A DNA stretch of 33,837 nucleotides from contig CACOIH010000017.1 in the NCBI GenBank assembly GCA_902627245.1, positions 1 through 33,837 on the forward strand. Direction: 5' to 3'. Of the stretch, positions 8,283-15,265 are shown in pieces. Under the pieces are notes generated by a model. It had not been told where the DNA came from and did no database searches. It worked only from the letters and a program-made list of their open reading frames with translations. How positions within the stretch are numbered: position 1 is the stretch's first letter; each line of letters opens with the position of its first letter. The position numbers were made by a program, and so were the translations under genes. Source of the stretch: an uncultured Alphaproteobacteria bacterium (GTDB lineage Bacteria; Pseudomonadota; Alphaproteobacteria; HIMB59; GCA-002718135).

Positions 8283-9704
8283 TCAACTTATGGTTTTAAA
8301 TGCTGATAGAGCTCTATTTCTTGTTTCTTTTAAATCTACTATTGGACTTGGATAATCTTTACCTATTTTGCAACCACAAGTTACTTGTTTCTCTTCAGAC
8401 ATTTCCCATGGGTTATGAATAAATTTATTTGAGACAGTCTCAAGCTCAGGAATATACTTTTTTACATATTCACCTTTGGGATCGAATTTTTGTCCCTGAA
8501 GGATTGGATTGAATATCCTAAAATATGGGCTCGCATCAGCCCCACAACCAGATATCCATTGCCATCCAGCTGAATTTGAGCCGATATCCGCATCTACTAA
8601 GGTATCAAAAAACCACTCTTCACCAAATTTCCAGTGAAGTAATAAATTTTTTGTTAAAAATGATCCAACTATCATCCTTACTCTGTTATGCATCCATCCA
8701 GTTTCATAAAGCTGCCTCATTCCTGCATCAACGATTGGAATTCCTGTGAGACCTTTTTGCCATCTTTTTAAGTTTTTATTATCATTTAACCATGGAAATT
8801 TATTAAATTTATTTTGAATAGGATTTTTAGTCATATCTGGGTAATGGTATAGTAAATTATATGAAAAATCTCGCCAGCCCAGCTCAGCTAAATACTTATC
8901 TTTATTTTGAGAATTAATTTTTTTTGATATACCAACTTGATTATAGATATCCATTGGTGAAATTTCGCCAAAATGTAAATAAGGAGATAATTTTGAAGTT
9001 AAATTTTGATCAGGTCTATCTCTACCTACAGAATAACTATCTGCTTTTTTGTTTATAAATTCTTGTAGTTGAAGTTGAGCATTATTTTCTCCTGGTGACC
9101 AATGTTTATGAATTTTATCAGTCCATTTTAATTTTTTGTTTGTTAAGTTTAAATCTTTAATGTTCTTAGAATTTTTTAAATTAAAGTTATAAAATTTTAT
9201 ATTTTGTATTTTTTTATTTGGTTTTTTTTTACGCGTTATTTCATTACAGTATCGCCAATAAGGAGTAAAAACCTTAAAGAAACCACCACTTTTATTTTTT
9301 ATTTCCCATGGCTCATTTAGCAAATAACCATTAAAGGTTTCACAATCAATATCTTCTGATTTTAGTAAAGATTTAATTTTTTTATCTCTCGTAATAGAAT
9401 AAGAATCATACAATCTATTCCAATAAAAACTTTCTATATTTCTATTTATAATTAAAGATTGAATTATATCAGATGGATCGCCTATAAAAATTTTAAGCTT
9501 TCCATTTTTTTTTTCTATATTATCACTTAAATTTTTTAAAGATTTTTCTAACCACCACTTAGAAACAGATCCTATTCTATGTTTTGGGTCAAGTATATAA
9601 ATTGGTATAATTAGATCTACTTTTTTAGATAAAGCTTCAAGAGATGGATTTTGAGATAGTCTTAAATCTTGTCTGAACCAGTGAATTCCAAGTCTACGTG
9701 TCAT
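8283..9704 (-). CDS. phrB: Deoxyribodipyrimidine photolyase (CPD photolyase)
   Basis: The enzyme uses FADH- and blue light to split UV-induced cyclobutane pyrimidine dimers. At 473 residues it has the usual layout: an N-terminal antenna-binding alpha/beta domain starting GIHWFRQDLRLSQNPSL and a C-terminal FAD domain. The FAD domain shows PYLHFGEISP, AELGWRDFSYNLLYH, GIPIVDAGMRQLYETGWMHNR and RMIVGSFLTKNLLLHW. DADIGSNSAGWQW and DASPYFRIFNPILQG follow; these parallel the E. coli regions that hold the catalytic Asn/Trp and electron-transfer Trp residues. It is the first gene of the tight run leading to the lipid-modification genes, 46 bp after rpmG. Co-expression of photolyase with CFA/FAD/DUF1365 genes is known in photo-oxidative stress regulons. 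A cryptochrome function cannot be excluded. Confidence 0.93.
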   Translation of the reverse strand: MTRRLGIHWFRQDLRLSQNPSLEALSKKVDLIIPIYILDPKHRIGSVSKWWLEKSLKNLSDNIEKKNGKLKIFIGDPSDIIQSLIINRNIESFYWNRLYDSYSITRDKKIKSLLKSEDIDCETFNGYLLNEPWEIKNKSGGFFKVFTPYWRYCNEITRKKKPNKKIQNIKFYNFNLKNSKNIKDLNLTNKKLKWTDKIHKHWSPGENNAQLQLQEFINKKADSYSVGRDRPDQNLTSKLSPYLHFGEISPMDIYNQVGISKKINSQNKDKYLAELGWRDFSYNLLYHYPDMTKNPIQNKFNKFPWLNDNKNLKRWQKGLTGIPIVDAGMRQLYETGWMHNRVRMIVGSFLTKNLLLHWKFGEEWFFDTLVDADIGSNSAGWQWISGCGADASPYFRIFNPILQGQKFDPKGEYVKKYIPELETVSNKFIHNPWEMSEEKQVTCGCKIGKDYPSPIVDLKETRNRALSAFKTIS

Positions 9705-9750
9705 ATTCTAAAGTTAACTTAATTTGTTATAAAATAAAGGGCTTCAACAG

Positions 9751-9945
9751 TTATTTACTGTGTGGAGGCATTTTTTTTTCAACAAACCATACGTGTTTTT
9801 TTAAAACTGGATCGTACTTTTTCATGCGAAGTTTTTCAGCTACTTTTAGTCCCTTTGTTGGTTTTCTAACAATGTATTTTGTGCCTGTTTTAGGATTTTC
9901 CTCAGGAACAAGTTGTTTTAGTGCAAACGATGTTTTTTTTGCCAT
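9751..9945 (-). CDS. rpmG: 50S ribosomal protein L33
   Basis: A 64-residue basic protein beginning MAKKTSFALKQLVPEENPK and containing GTKYIVRKPTKG, then KLRMKKYDPVLKKHVWFVEKKM, the characteristic L33 core (KYDP-x-x-KKHV-x-F-E-K). There are no cysteines, so this is the zinc-free type. It is slightly longer than E. coli L33 and ends in PPHSK. It lies 41 bp after trhO and 46 bp before the photolyase gene on the minus strand. Confidence 0.92.
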   Translation of the reverse strand: MAKKTSFALKQLVPEENPKTGTKYIVRKPTKGLKVAEKLRMKKYDPVLKKHVWFVEKKMPPHSK

Positions 9946-9986
9946 GAAGTGTCTATACAGAATATTATAGTGAAATAAAGTATTTT

Positions 9987-10922
9987 TTATTCATAGTCCG
10001 TAACTGTTTGCTTAATATATCTATTATATAACCCTCTTTTCTTTGCTATCGAGATTTGTCTATTTCTTTCTCTAAGTCTCATTTTCTTTTCATCACTGAC
10101 GTTTTCAAAACATTTTGGACATGAAATTCCAGGAATATATCTTTTTGAATTTGATTCTTTTGAACTTAAAGGCTCCCTACAAGCGTGACATAATTTATAC
10201 GTACCTTCTTTTAGCCCATTTTTAACAGAAACTCTCCCATCGAAAACAAAACATTCTCCATTCCAAAGCGATCTGCTTGCTGGAATTTTTTCTAAGTATT
10301 TAAGTATTCCTCCATCTAATTGAGATACATTTTTAAATCCTTTGGCTAATAAATATGAAGATGCTTTTTCACATCTTATTCCTCCAGTACAAAACATAGC
10401 AATTTTTTTATCTTTAGAATGATTTAAATTATTTTTTACATAAGTTTTAAATTCAGTAAAATTTTTGGTTTTTGGATTTATTGCACCTTTAAAAGATCCA
10501 ATTTGTACTTCAAAATCATTTCTTACATCCAAAAGAATTGTATTTTTATCATTAATAATATTATTCCATTCATTAAAACTAATGTGTTTACCAGTTTGTA
10601 TTTCTGGATCTGAATACTTGGTTCTTAAAGTAACTATCTCTTTTTTATTTTTAATCTTTATTTTTTGGAAGGGCATAAATTTTGAATAAGAAAACTTTGT
10701 ATTTAGATTGGCAAAATTATGTTTTTTTAAGATACTAATAATATTATTAATATCTTTTTCTAAACCAGCTAATGTTCCATTTATACCTTCATTTGCTATA
10801 AGTACTGTACCTTTAATTTTGTTAAATTTACAAAATTCATTAAGCTCTGATAAAACTTCATTTTGATCAAAATCTTTTTTAAATTGATAAAAAGTAATAA
10901 TGGTAAAGTGCTTGTTATTCAT
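9987..10922 (-). CDS. trhO: tRNA uridine-34 hydroxylase, rhodanese family (TrhO/YceA)
   Basis: TrhO uses O2 to hydroxylate uridine 34 of certain tRNAs to 5-hydroxyuridine, a wobble-base modification step. The product has 311 residues, the expected length. An N-terminal acylphosphatase-like domain contains VLIANEGINGTLAG (about residues 40-53). The rhodanese domain follows, with the active-site loop MFCTGGIRCEKASSYLLAKGF from about residue 175 and DGGILKYLEKIP after it. A C-terminal cysteine-rich segment, CHACREPLSSKE and CPKCFE, is also typical. It is divergent from the methylenetetrahydrofolate reductase gene, with 33 bp between the starts, so both promoters must fit in or next to that gap. 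Confidence in the family is high; the exact tRNA targets are not readable from sequence. Confidence 0.94.
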   Translation of the reverse strand: MNNKHFTIITFYQFKKDFDQNEVLSELNEFCKFNKIKGTVLIANEGINGTLAGLEKDINNIISILKKHNFANLNTKFSYSKFMPFQKIKIKNKKEIVTLRTKYSDPEIQTGKHISFNEWNNIINDKNTILLDVRNDFEVQIGSFKGAINPKTKNFTEFKTYVKNNLNHSKDKKIAMFCTGGIRCEKASSYLLAKGFKNVSQLDGGILKYLEKIPASRSLWNGECFVFDGRVSVKNGLKEGTYKLCHACREPLSSKESNSKRYIPGISCPKCFENVSDEKKMRLRERNRQISIAKKRGLYNRYIKQTVTDYE

Positions 10923-10955
10923 TTAAGTAAATTATATATAAATTATTATAAATGC

Positions 10956-11846
10956 ATGTCGAAAGAAACTCTAAATATAGTAAAAAAATTTCTTAATTCA
11001 TACTCAATAGAAACTACTCCTAACGTATATGCTAAATATGGAGGATTTTCAGATTTTTTAGACAAGTATCACGATGTTTATATTACTTATCTTCCTGATG
11101 AAAATTCAAAAAATGTAATAAGCACTGCTAAAAAATTAAAAGCTGAGGGTTATGAAGTAATTCCACATTTACCTGCTAGAACTATAGTAAATGAAAATGA
11201 ATTAGAAAAATATGTTGGTGATTTGGCAAATGAATCAGGATGTACAAAAATTTTAATTATAGGAGGTGGTGGAAATCAAGCTGGAAATATCTCTTCAACA
11301 ATGGATGTTCTAAAGTCTGATCTTTTGTCAAAGTTTAACTATAAATTCGTTGGTGTCGCCGGTCATCCTGAAGGAAGTCCAGATATTTCAAATCAAAATT
11401 TAGATATAGCAATAAATCAAAAAAATAATTTTGCTAAAAATGTAGATTTTCAAATGTATATAGCGACCCAATTCTTCTTCGAGGCTAAGTCTCTTATAGA
11501 TTGGGAAAAACATTTGAGCACCTTAGGTAATAGCTTGCCTATTCATGCAGGCATACCAGGTCCGGCATCTATAAAAACTCTAATAAATTATGCTAGATCG
11601 TGTGGTATTGGAAATTCTTTAAGATTTATTTCAAAGCAAGCATTCAATTTGACAAAACTAGCAACATTAAGCACCCCTGACAAAATAATATATGACTTAG
11701 CAAATTATATTCATTCTAATCAATCTAGTAACCTAGAGAATATTCATTTCTATGCTTTTGGTGGAATGAAGAAAACCGCAGAATGGTTGAATCAACTAAA
11801 TAAATCTGAATTAAATTATAATAATAAAAATCAATTTGTTTTATAA
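10956..11846 (+). CDS. metF: Methylenetetrahydrofolate reductase, short divergent MetF type
   Basis: The family interconverts 5,10-methylene-THF and 5-methyl-THF using FAD. I start at the ATG giving MSKETLNIVKKF, because the longer reading would run into the divergent trhO gene and adds an unlikely AT-rich leader. The 296-residue product has SIETTP (residues 17-22), whose Glu19 sits where the catalytic Glu of MetF lies, then ITYLPDE, HLPARTI, a Gly-rich IIGGGGNQAG (residues 101-110), GVAGHPEGSPD (residues 133-143) and ATQFFFEAKSL (residues 170-180), all MTHFR landmarks. It is diverged from E. coli MetF. It precedes fhs and the sarcosine oxidase genes, so it may serve one-carbon catabolism, oxidising 5-methyl-THF, rather than only methionine synthesis. 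Direction cannot be told from sequence. Confidence 0.85.
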   Translation: MSKETLNIVKKFLNSYSIETTPNVYAKYGGFSDFLDKYHDVYITYLPDENSKNVISTAKKLKAEGYEVIPHLPARTIVNENELEKYVGDLANESGCTKILIIGGGGNQAGNISSTMDVLKSDLLSKFNYKFVGVAGHPEGSPDISNQNLDIAINQKNNFAKNVDFQMYIATQFFFEAKSLIDWEKHLSTLGNSLPIHAGIPGPASIKTLINYARSCGIGNSLRFISKQAFNLTKLATLSTPDKIIYDLANYIHSNQSSNLENIHFYAFGGMKKTAEWLNQLNKSELNYNNKNQFVL

Positions 11847-11947
11847 TACTAATTAATTCTTCACATTTTTTTATTTCTAATATTGAAACACACGTTGTTT
11901 CAAAACTTACATAATCTATAAGTACTATTTATTAAATAAGGAGTTAC
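11847..11947 (+). promoter_or_regulatory. Intergenic leader of fhs with palindrome, promoter-like boxes and Shine-Dalgarno site
   Basis: This 101-bp gap holds a perfect inverted repeat TTGAAACA-cacgt-TGTTTCAA at 11883-11903. A weak promoter match, TTGTTT (11895-11900) and TATAAG (11917-11922) with 16 bp between, overlaps its right arm. AAGGAG at 11938-11943 lies four bases before the fhs ATG. No T-run follows the palindrome on the plus strand, so it fits an operator better than a terminator. Assignment is by eye. Confidence 0.4.
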
Positions 11948-13621
11948 ATGTCAGATATTGAAATAGCTAGAAAAGCTAAAATGCAACCTATAAGCGAAAT
12001 TCTTGATAAGATAAATGTTCCTGATAGACCAGAAGCATTTAGTCCAATGGGTCGTCACATAGCTAAAATTAATTTAGAGTATATAGACACTCTTAAAGAT
12101 AAAAAAGATGGTAAATTAGTATTAGTTACAGCCATAACTCCAACTCCAGCTGGTGAAGGCAAGACAACTACATCCGTTGGTTTAAGTGATGGTCTTAATA
12201 AAATTGGAAAAAAGTCTATCGTTTGCCTTAGAGAACCAAGTCTAGGTCCCTCTTTCGGTATGAAAGGTGGAGCTGCTGGTGGAGGACACGCGCAAGTTGT
12301 TCCTATGGAACAAATTAACTTGCATTTTACTGGAGATTTTCATGCGATAACCTCAGCACATAATTTACTATCAGCATTAATTGATAATCACATCTATTGG
12401 GGTAATAAATTAAATATTGATGTGAGACGTGTAGTTTGGAAAAGAGTTATGGATATGAATGATAGATCTTTAAGATCTATTGTTGTTGATCTTGGAGGTG
12501 TTGCAAATGGTTACCCTAGACAAGATGGGTTTGATATTACTGTTGCTTCTGAAATCATGGCTATATTTTGTTTAGCTAAAGACCTTAATGATCTTGAAGA
12601 AAGAATTGGAAATATAACGATTGCATATACAAGAGACAAAAAAGCAATTTATGCTAAAGATCTTAATGCTCATGGTCCAATGACAGTTTTACTAAAAGAT
12701 GCAATTAGACCTAACATAACACAAACACTTGAAAATAATCCAGCTATAATACATGGAGGGCCATTTGCAAATATTGCCCATGGATGTAATTCTGTGATTG
12801 CAACTAAAGCAAGTTTAAAGTTAGGTGATTATGTTGTTACAGAAGCTGGTTTTGGTGCTGACTTAGGAGCAGAAAAATTTTTAGATATTAAATGTAGAAA
12901 GTCAGGCTTAAAACCTGATTGTGTCGTACTTGTAGCAACAATAAGAGCTCTTAAAATGCACGGGGATGTTGCGAAAGAGGATTTGAAAAATGAAAATGTT
13001 TCAGCTTTAAAAAAAGGTCTTGTAAATTTGGAAAGACATATAATTAATGTTCGTAAATTTGGGTTACCAGTGACAGTTGCAATAAATCATTTTATTACTG
13101 ACTCACAAAATGAGGTTGATGCTGTTCTCGATTTTTGTAAAACTCAAGGAGTTAAAGCTTCAATGTGTACACACTGGTCTAATGGAGGAGAAGGAGCCAA
13201 AGAATTAGCCCAAAATGTGGTTGAGATATGTGAAGAAAATAAAAATACTTTTAAGTTTCTGTATGAAGATAATTTACCATTATTTAAAAAAATAGAGAAG
13301 ATTGGTCAAGAGATTTATCATGCCAGCGAAGTTGTTGCAGATACAAAGGTAAGAAATCAACTAAAGGAGTTTGAAACTAAAGGTTTTGGAAGCCTTCCAG
13401 TATGTATTGCAAAAACCCAATATAGCTTCTCAACAGATCCAAATTTAAAAGGTGCGCCAACTGGTCATGTTCTTCCTGTTAGAGAAGTTAGATTGTCATC
13501 TGGGGCTGAATTTATTGTTGTTATCTGCGGTGATATCATGACTATGCCTGGTTTGCCAAGTGTGCCTGCGGCAAATTCAATCAAGTTAAATGAAAAAGGA
13601 GAAATTGAAGGTTTATTTTAA
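11948..13621 (+). CDS. fhs: Formate-tetrahydrofolate ligase
   Basis: Fhs (10-formyl-THF synthetase) joins formate and THF at the cost of ATP. In the reverse direction it releases formate from 10-formyl-THF with ATP formation, which is the likely use in methyl catabolism. The 557-residue product is full length. The P-loop-like motif [11 protein letters not shown] is at residues 64-74, followed by [19 protein letters not shown] and [39 protein letters not shown] and [13 protein letters not shown] near the end are also hallmark blocks. A strong AAGGAG ribosome site precedes the ATG. soxB starts 21 bp downstream, so fhs and soxBDAG are probably one transcript. This is a common arrangement in marine alphaproteobacteria that oxidise methylated amines and betaines for energy. 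Confidence 0.96.
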   Translation: MSDIEIARKAKMQPISEILDKINVPDRPEAFSPMGRHIAKINLEYIDTLKDKKDGKLVLVTAITPTPAGEGKTTTSVGLSDGLNKIGKKSIVCLREPSLGPSFGMKGGAAGGGHAQVVPMEQINLHFTGDFHAITSAHNLLSALIDNHIYWGNKLNIDVRRVVWKRVMDMNDRSLRSIVVDLGGVANGYPRQDGFDITVASEIMAIFCLAKDLNDLEERIGNITIAYTRDKKAIYAKDLNAHGPMTVLLKDAIRPNITQTLENNPAIIHGGPFANIAHGCNSVIATKASLKLGDYVVTEAGFGADLGAEKFLDIKCRKSGLKPDCVVLVATIRALKMHGDVAKEDLKNENVSALKKGLVNLERHIINVRKFGLPVTVAINHFITDSQNEVDAVLDFCKTQGVKASMCTHWSNGGEGAKELAQNVVEICEENKNTFKFLYEDNLPLFKKIEKIGQEIYHASEVVADTKVRNQLKEFETKGFGSLPVCIAKTQYSFSTDPNLKGAPTGHVLPVREVRLSSGAEFIVVICGDIMTMPGLPSVPAANSIKLNEKGEIEGLF

Positions 13622-13642
13622 AACTGTTATAGACTTTAGAAA

Positions 13643-14902
13643 ATGACAAATAAAAAAAAATACTCTTTCTTTTCTATCGCTAGAAACGCACTAACTCATC
13701 ACGAAAATTGGCAAAAAACGTGGAAAAGTCCTGAGCCTAAAAAAAACTACGATACGATAATAGTTGGAGGTGGTGGACATGGCTTAACAACTGCATATTA
13801 TCTTGCAAAAAACCATGGAATTAAAAATATAGCTGTAGTTGAAAAAGGATGGATTGGAGGCGGTAATACTGGAAGAAATACTACTATAATTAGATCAAAT
13901 TATTTATGGGATCAGAGTGCATCTTTGTATGAACACGCTCTTAAATTATGGGAAGGTATGTCTCAAGAATTAAACTACAATGTTATGTTTTCGCAAAGAG
14001 GAGTCTTAAACGTTGCTCACAATTTACATGATGTAAGAGAACTTAAACGACGTTGGCATGCTAACAGACTAAACGATATTGATTGTGAATGGCTAGATAC
14101 AAAAAAAGTGAAGGAGTACTGCCCAATTATAAACACGTCACCTAACATAAGATATCCTGTACTTGGAGCAACACTCCAACGAAGAGCTGGAACAGCAAGA
14201 CATGATGCTGTTGCCTGGGGCTATGCTAGAGGTGCTGACGAAATGGGTGTTGATATTATCCAAAACTGTGAAGTAACAGGAGTTAATATTAAAAATGGAA
14301 ATATAACTGGAATTGAAACAACTAAAGGGACAATTAATTCTAATAAAGTTGGTATTGCTGCTGCTGGTCATACAAGTGTAATTGCTAATATGGCAGGAAT
14401 TAAACTTCCACTTGAGAGTAAACCTTTACAAGCTCTTGTTTCTGAACCTATAAAACCTATTATTGATACTGTAGTTATGTCTAATACTATTCACGCCTAT
14501 GTTTCTCAATCTGACAAAGGAGAATTGGTAATTGGAGCGGGTACCGATGGATACACTTCATATACACAACGTGGTGGTTTTAATATTGTTGAAGATACAC
14601 TAATGGCTATTGTCGAATTATTTCCAATTTTTTCAAGAATGAAAATGCTTCGTCATTGGGGAGGAATTGTTGATATATGTCCTGATGCTAGCCCAATTAT
14701 CAGCAAAACACACATTAATGGTTTATACTTTAATTGTGGTTGGGGCACTGGTGGTTTTAAAGCCACACCAGGATCTGGTTGGGTATTTGCTCATACAATT
14801 GCAAATGATGAAGCTCATTCTTTAAATGCTCCTTTTAGTATTAATAGGTTTTCAAGTGGTGAGTTAGTTGATGAACATGGTGCTGCTGCAGTTGCTCACT
14901 AA
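13643..14902 (+). CDS. soxB: Sarcosine oxidase, beta subunit
   Basis: This is the FAD/FMN-bearing catalytic subunit of heterotetrameric sarcosine oxidase, which oxidatively demethylates sarcosine to glycine. The 419-residue product has the dinucleotide motif [17 protein letters not shown] (residues 39-55), [20 protein letters not shown] (residues 67-86), and [20 protein letters not shown]. His187 in the RHDAV motif aligns, as I recall the family, with the His that carries covalent FMN. C-terminal blocks [17 protein letters not shown] and [19 protein letters not shown] complete the FAD site. soxD starts four bases after the stop. Length and gene order match the known soxB-D-A-G operons. The tetrahydrofolate-dependent product, 5,10-methylene-THF, is made on the alpha subunit. 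Confidence 0.96.
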   Translation: MTNKKKYSFFSIARNALTHHENWQKTWKSPEPKKNYDTIIVGGGGHGLTTAYYLAKNHGIKNIAVVEKGWIGGGNTGRNTTIIRSNYLWDQSASLYEHALKLWEGMSQELNYNVMFSQRGVLNVAHNLHDVRELKRRWHANRLNDIDCEWLDTKKVKEYCPIINTSPNIRYPVLGATLQRRAGTARHDAVAWGYARGADEMGVDIIQNCEVTGVNIKNGNITGIETTKGTINSNKVGIAAAGHTSVIANMAGIKLPLESKPLQALVSEPIKPIIDTVVMSNTIHAYVSQSDKGELVIGAGTDGYTSYTQRGGFNIVEDTLMAIVELFPIFSRMKMLRHWGGIVDICPDASPIISKTHINGLYFNCGWGTGGFKATPGSGWVFAHTIANDEAHSLNAPFSINRFSSGELVDEHGAAAVAH

Positions 14903-14905
14903 TTC

Positions 14906-15256
14906 ATGTTTATAATTAATTGTCCTTATTGTGGTGAAAGAGATCAAGCTGAATTCTCTTGTGGAGGTGAAGCTCACATATCTAGACCAAAAAATCCTCC
15001 TGACTTAACTGATGATCAGTGGGCAGAATATTTATTTATCAGAAAGAATGATAAAGGCCTTCATTATGAACGATGGAATCATGCTTTTGGATGTAGACAA
15101 TGGTTTAATATAGCTAGAAACACAGCAACTGACGAGATACTTGCAGTTTATAAAATGGGAGACAAACCACCTAAATTGATTGTAAACGCACCTATTACAC
15201 CCTCAGGTGAGCCAAGTATAGGTTCAGGAAATTTATCTACTTCAAAAAAAAAATAA
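14906..15256 (+). CDS. soxD: Sarcosine oxidase, delta subunit
   Basis: This small zinc-containing subunit of heterotetrameric sarcosine oxidase stabilises the complex. The 116-residue product begins MFIINCPYCGERDQAEFSCG and carries Cys6, Cys9, His59 and Cys63, which coincide with the Cys2-His-Cys zinc ligands known for the family. The middle block, YERWNHAFGCRQWFNIARNT, is the usual signature. The C-terminal 25 residues are low complexity (Pro, Ser, Lys). It lies between soxB (3 bp gap) and soxA (9 bp gap). Confidence 0.95.
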   Translation: MFIINCPYCGERDQAEFSCGGEAHISRPKNPPDLTDDQWAEYLFIRKNDKGLHYERWNHAFGCRQWFNIARNTATDEILAVYKMGDKPPKLIVNAPITPSGEPSIGSGNLSTSKKK

Positions 15257-15265
15257 TAGTAATTT

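Noticed and set aside
9698-9970. Plus-strand reading frame of 90 residues over rpmG
   Set aside because: It is antisense to a clear L33 gene, has no family resemblance and is Phe/Cys-rich as shadow frames are.
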